Shown: piece by piece, positions 61,053-64,000 of the stretch | Position numbering within the stretch: position 1 is the first letter of the stretch | How the letters are laid out: every line of letters begins with the position of its first letter | Position numbers and translations under genes: made by a program | Assembly: GCA_025463285.1 (NCBI GenBank) | Contig: JAOBWI010000017.1 | Coordinates: 1 to 64,000, forward strand | Source: Acidimicrobiaceae bacterium | GTDB taxonomy: Bacteria; Actinomycetota; Acidimicrobiia; Acidimicrobiales; RAAP-2 | Direction of reading: 5' to 3' | Length of the DNA: 64,000 bases | Notes under the pieces: model-generated | Databases searched by the model: none | Told to the model about the DNA's origin: nothing | Seen by the model: the letters and a program-made list of their open reading frames with translations, nothing else

Positions 61053-62951
61053 TTACGACTTCCAGATTTGATCCCAGCGGGCGGAGCCCCCGTCGGGGCT
61101 GAGACACTGAGTCGTACCGTCCGCCGCCGTGCCGTAGGCCCAGTTCTGGACGTTGTCTCGAGCGGCCCAGGCATTGACCGTAATGTCCAGCCACAGATAC
61201 GGAATGTCCTTTGCGAACTGCGAATTAACCGTGCGCCAGGAACGGACCTCGACTGGCGAGCGGGGCGTGGCGGCGAGGGCCGCCAGCATGGCGTCCTCGA
61301 CCACGGGATCGCCCTGGTGCGCAAAGTTGACCGCACCGGCGATGTTCGTGCCCGCCGGAAGAGAAGTGAGGCCGAGTCCTCCCTGTTGAGGTGAAGCGGT
61401 TGCGCTCTGCGACAGGAACCACACGTAGTTCAGCGACGGGTCCACGCCGCCGAACTGAGTCAAGGTCGCGCAGTCGTACTGGCCGAAGATTAAATTCTCA
61501 ATGAGAGCGCTCTGGACCACCGGACGCGGCGTGACGGTGATGCCGACCGCGCCCAGTTGTTGTTTGAACAACGAGAAGGCCTGCGTGGCCGACTGGTCGC
61601 CCGCGAGAATGTCAATGACGAATCCGACGCTCGCCACCTTGTTTGCCGTCTTATACGCCTGGACCAGGGCCCTGGCCTTTGTCGGGTTGTAGCTCGGGTA
61701 GTTCGGGTTGCGGTAAAAGGGCGAGGTCTTGCGGTATAAACCGTCGGAGACCGCGCCCACACTCCCATCGACGATCTTAAAGTAGGCGCTGCGGTTGATT
61801 GCCATGGCGCAAGCCTGACGGATCGACACATTGTTCAACACCGGCTTCAAACTGGTGTCCCACGCCAGCGTCGAGGGATTGACAGCACCCAGCGTTCCGA
61901 GCCAGTCGGCTTGCTGCACCGCCGTGGGGACGGGCATGCCCTTTTCGATATATGTCGGCAAGGCACCCGGCACGCCGATGGCAGCAAAGTCGCCAGCCCA
62001 GCACAAATACTGGTTCAAGGTGCCCGTGGTATTGAGAATCAGACAGTTAACCGAAGGGTCGCGCGGCTGAGTCTGATCGGTGACCATCGAGATCCCCGAC
62101 ATTTTCTTCAGTTCATTGATCTGGTTTCCCCTCTCCTGAAGAATCATGTCGACGGCACCCGTCTGAAGAGCCTCGTTTCGCGACTGCGAGTCAGGAATGG
62201 TCTTGAAATTGATGCCATCGAGGTACGGCAGGCGCCGTCCGGCGCCATCCTTTCGCCAGTACTTATGATTCTTCACAAACTGTGACTCGACGTTGACTTG
62301 CCAACTCTTCACTTTGAAGGGGCCAGTTCCGATCGGATCACCGGTGTATGTCGGCGCAAACGACACCGGGTGAGCCATGTAGGCGATCTGCTGTTCCGCT
62401 AAGAAGATGGGCAGGGAGGCGTAGGGAATCGCCAGGTTGTACTCGACGGTGAAGTCGTTGACCTTGGTGACCGAGAGGATAATCGGCGCGATAGCGGGAC
62501 CGACAATCTGATTGTTCTTCGCGGCGTTGTAGTTGGCGACGCAGATTTCGGCGTCAAAGGTCGCGCCGTTCGTAAAGGCCACGCCCCGACGAAGGGCGAT
62601 GGTCCAGACGGTGTAACTGGCGTTCGGGGTCGCGGAGAGGGCCAGCATCGGTAGGGCGGTTTTACCATTTGCCGACATCACGAATAGGGGGTCGTAGAGG
62701 GCGTTGGCCACGCAAAAGCCCGAGTCATCCATTCTTCCCTGTGCGCCATTAAAGATGTGGTAGTTGGGTACGTCGGAGAGGGTCCCCACGGTGAGCGTTC
62801 CGCCCAACTTGGGCTTTGCCTTAGTGACGCCTACCGCGCCACCAGCCACGTTGGCCAGCATTCCGTCCACCACGGTGCCCGCCAGGGCCAGCCCGCCCAC
62901 AGTGGTCGCTGAGTGAGTAAGAAACGTACGACGATCGAGCGTTGACGACAT
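61053..62951 (-). CDS. ABC transporter substrate-binding protein, family 5 (peptide/nickel type), Tat-exported
   Basis: A 632-aa extracytoplasmic binding protein. The N-terminus has a twin-arginine signal (LDRRTFLTHSATTVGGLALA). The SBP_bac_5 plan is clear: KLGGTLTVG, AIALRRGVAFTNGATFDAEIC-like block, GTGPFKVKSWQ, DGINFKTIPDSQSRNEALQT and NVSIRQACAMAINRSAYFKI. Such proteins deliver oligopeptides or related solutes to an ABC importer. No permease or ATPase gene is in the window. There is no lipobox Cys after the signal, so it may be soluble or anchored by the signal. Confidence 0.88.
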   Translation of the reverse strand: MSSTLDRRTFLTHSATTVGGLALAGTVVDGMLANVAGGAVGVTKAKPKLGGTLTVGTLSDVPNYHIFNGAQGRMDDSGFCVANALYDPLFVMSANGKTALPMLALSATPNASYTVWTIALRRGVAFTNGATFDAEICVANYNAAKNNQIVGPAIAPIILSVTKVNDFTVEYNLAIPYASLPIFLAEQQIAYMAHPVSFAPTYTGDPIGTGPFKVKSWQVNVESQFVKNHKYWRKDGAGRRLPYLDGINFKTIPDSQSRNEALQTGAVDMILQERGNQINELKKMSGISMVTDQTQPRDPSVNCLILNTTGTLNQYLCWAGDFAAIGVPGALPTYIEKGMPVPTAVQQADWLGTLGAVNPSTLAWDTSLKPVLNNVSIRQACAMAINRSAYFKIVDGSVGAVSDGLYRKTSPFYRNPNYPSYNPTKARALVQAYKTANKVASVGFVIDILAGDQSATQAFSLFKQQLGAVGITVTPRPVVQSALIENLIFGQYDCATLTQFGGVDPSLNYVWFLSQSATASPQQGGLGLTSLPAGTNIAGAVNFAHQGDPVVEDAMLAALAATPRSPVEVRSWRTVNSQFAKDIPYLWLDITVNAWAARDNVQNWAYGTAADGTTQCLSPDGGSARWDQIWKS

Positions 62952-63061
62952 CTTCCCTGCTTTCCCCCCGAGGAGCCCGCCATAGGTTTCCCCGCTGGGC
63001 GAAACTTAGCAAGAACCAGCCCGCTTACCAGGACACAAAAGAAGTTGTCACCAAGTGAAAC

Positions 63062-63102
63062 TTCAGCGTCCAGGCGGAGGGAGGGGCCGCCTGGACGCTG
63101 AA
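63062..63102. repeat. Long perfect hairpin of unknown role
   Basis: TTCAGCGTCCAGGCGG (63062-63077) and CCGCCTGGACGCTGAA (63087-63102) are exact 16-base inverted repeats around a 9-base purine-rich loop. Neither side has a T run, so it is not a standard terminator. It lies 111 bp upstream of the binding-protein start and 350 bp upstream of the NCS1 gene. The rest of 62952-63455 shows no gene I can support; it must hold the two divergent promoters. Confidence 0.6.
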
Positions 63103-63455
63103 AGAGTTGGGTACCTACACGCCGTTGGGTGGGGAGACGTGCCGTACCCGGGCGCCCGTTAGGGAGTGACGCCGAGAAGATGCGGGCCCGGTCGGTGTGC
63201 TTTGATCGGTGAAAGAAACCATCGGACCTTTCTCCTCTCATCGCCACGTCGCGGACTTAGAGCAGTTTGGCCCGCGAGTCTGTGCTGGCCATTGGATGAG
63301 CATAAGAAGGACCTAAATCCACCCTTTGTAAACGGTGTGAGAAATCCTCAGTAATTCCCGTCGCTTCGATTTTGTATCGGCCATACTGGGCGCGGACGAT
63401 TAGCTCCTCACGGAATCGTCACATTGGGGCGTCTAATTTAGGGAGGACCACGACA

Positions 63456-64000
63456 GTGGCAATTACCATCAACTCACACGACGGATCGCCGGGCGACTCG
63501 GCATTTCACATCGAACGGCGCGGCATTGACTTCGTACCGGAGTCAGAGCGCTGGGCGACGCCGCGCAACATCGGCGCCCTATGGGCCGGGTCAGCCCTCA
63601 ACGTTGAGTACTTCATCTACGGCGCACTACTCATGGGTTTCGGATTCAGCTTCTACACGGCCCTCAGCATCATCCTGATTGGCAACGTCTCGTTCTTCTT
63701 GCTGGGCCTGGCCTCACTCCAAGGTCCCGAGACCGGCACCACCGCGTTCATCATCTCGCGGGCGCCCTTTGGCACTCAGGGATCGCGCCTCCTGAGCTTC
63801 TTTAACTGGATCACCCAGTTGGGCTTTGAGACGGAAGGTTTAATCCTCATCGTCGGCGCCGCCATTGTGCTGTTCCAAATGGCCGGCGTGCACGTCTCAA
63901 GTCCGCTGAAGGTGATCTTCATCATCTTGGCGGCGGCCATCCAGGCCGTCATGCCCTACTTCGGTCACGCCACCATGGTGAAGGTGCTGCGCGCGCTCAT
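63456..64000 (+). CDS. NCS1-family nucleobase/related cation symporter (partial)
   Basis: The first 181 residues of a membrane permease, cut by the window edge. GTG 63456 has GGGAGGA 8 nt upstream. The N-terminus RRGIDFVPESERWATPRN and first helix block (ALWAGSALNVEYFIYGALLM) follow the NCS1 pattern (RGI, PxxxR, then a discontinuous helix). Further hydrophobic segments follow (YTALSIILIGNVSFFLLGLA, VIFIILAAAIQAVMPYF). Substrates of the family are purines, pyrimidines, hydantoins, allantoin or thiamine. Confidence 0.82.
   Translation, partial: MAITINSHDGSPGDSAFHIERRGIDFVPESERWATPRNIGALWAGSALNVEYFIYGALLMGFGFSFYTALSIILIGNVSFFLLGLASLQGPETGTTAFIISRAPFGTQGSRLLSFFNWITQLGFETEGLILIVGAAIVLFQMAGVHVSSPLKVIFIILAAAIQAVMPYFGHATMVKVLRAL

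Noticed and set aside
62831-63247. 138-codon minus frame spanning the hairpin upstream of the binding protein
   Set aside because: No ribosome site or protein-like features; it crosses the perfect hairpin and overlaps the binding-protein start in another frame.

Overview
The window looks like chromosome from a high-GC actinobacterium. The evidence is frequent GTG starts, actinobacterial-style LeuA and LeuC/LeuD, Ohr/OhrR, a PASTA kinase-like protein, GatCAB, DUF5522, and dense gene packing with 1-4 nt overlaps. Several small conserved-looking proteins and the RHS style suggest Acidimicrobiia, but that placement is inference. I see no rRNA, tRNA or CRISPR array.

Layout. (1) 1-6330 is an accessory region. 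It holds a secreted lectin/RHS/NHL surface protein on the minus strand with an in-frame amber codon, running off the left edge; an RHS-like scrap on the other strand; a membrane-anchored protein of unknown function; broken reading frames; and a hipBA toxin-antitoxin pair behind an AT-rich palindrome. (2) 6460-31900 is a housekeeping and amino-acid block: acyl-CoA dehydrogenase, leuB-ilvE, greA-leuC-leuD, leuA, the serine genes (serA, serC, an aminotransferase), ilvB-ilvN-ilvC, ilvD and gatC-gatA-gatB. Both leuA and ilvB are preceded by a short leader ORF rich in branched-chain codons and an intrinsic terminator, which is classic attenuation. An organic-peroxide pair (ohrR, ohr) flanks leuA. 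(3) 31980-46740 holds an SDR enzyme, a Cys-rich HIT-like protein, a PASTA protein with a degenerate kinase domain, a small TnpB-derived element, then ligA-mnmA-cysteine desulfurase-aldehyde dehydrogenase-MFS, a yceI/marR divergent pair and a long type II-like ileS. (4) 46800-64000 holds acetyltransferases, a HAD phosphatase, glutathione peroxidase, quinone oxidoreductase, alanine dehydrogenase, an amine/omega-amino-acid catabolic group (aldehyde dehydrogenase, Lrp-type regulator, class III aminotransferase, FAD oxidoreductase), membrane proteins, a threonine dehydratase, a CadD-like transporter, an MFS transporter, a Tat-exported peptide-type binding protein and the start of an NCS1 permease.

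How the genes work together. Most of the block builds Leu, Ile, Val and Ser and charges tRNAs (GatCAB, IleS). The 53 kb group probably degrades an amine through an aldehyde to an acid under Lrp control. Points most worth a second look are the internally deleted TnpB element, the PASTA pseudokinase, the two attenuators, the interrupted RHS gene and several unlisted small membrane proteins.
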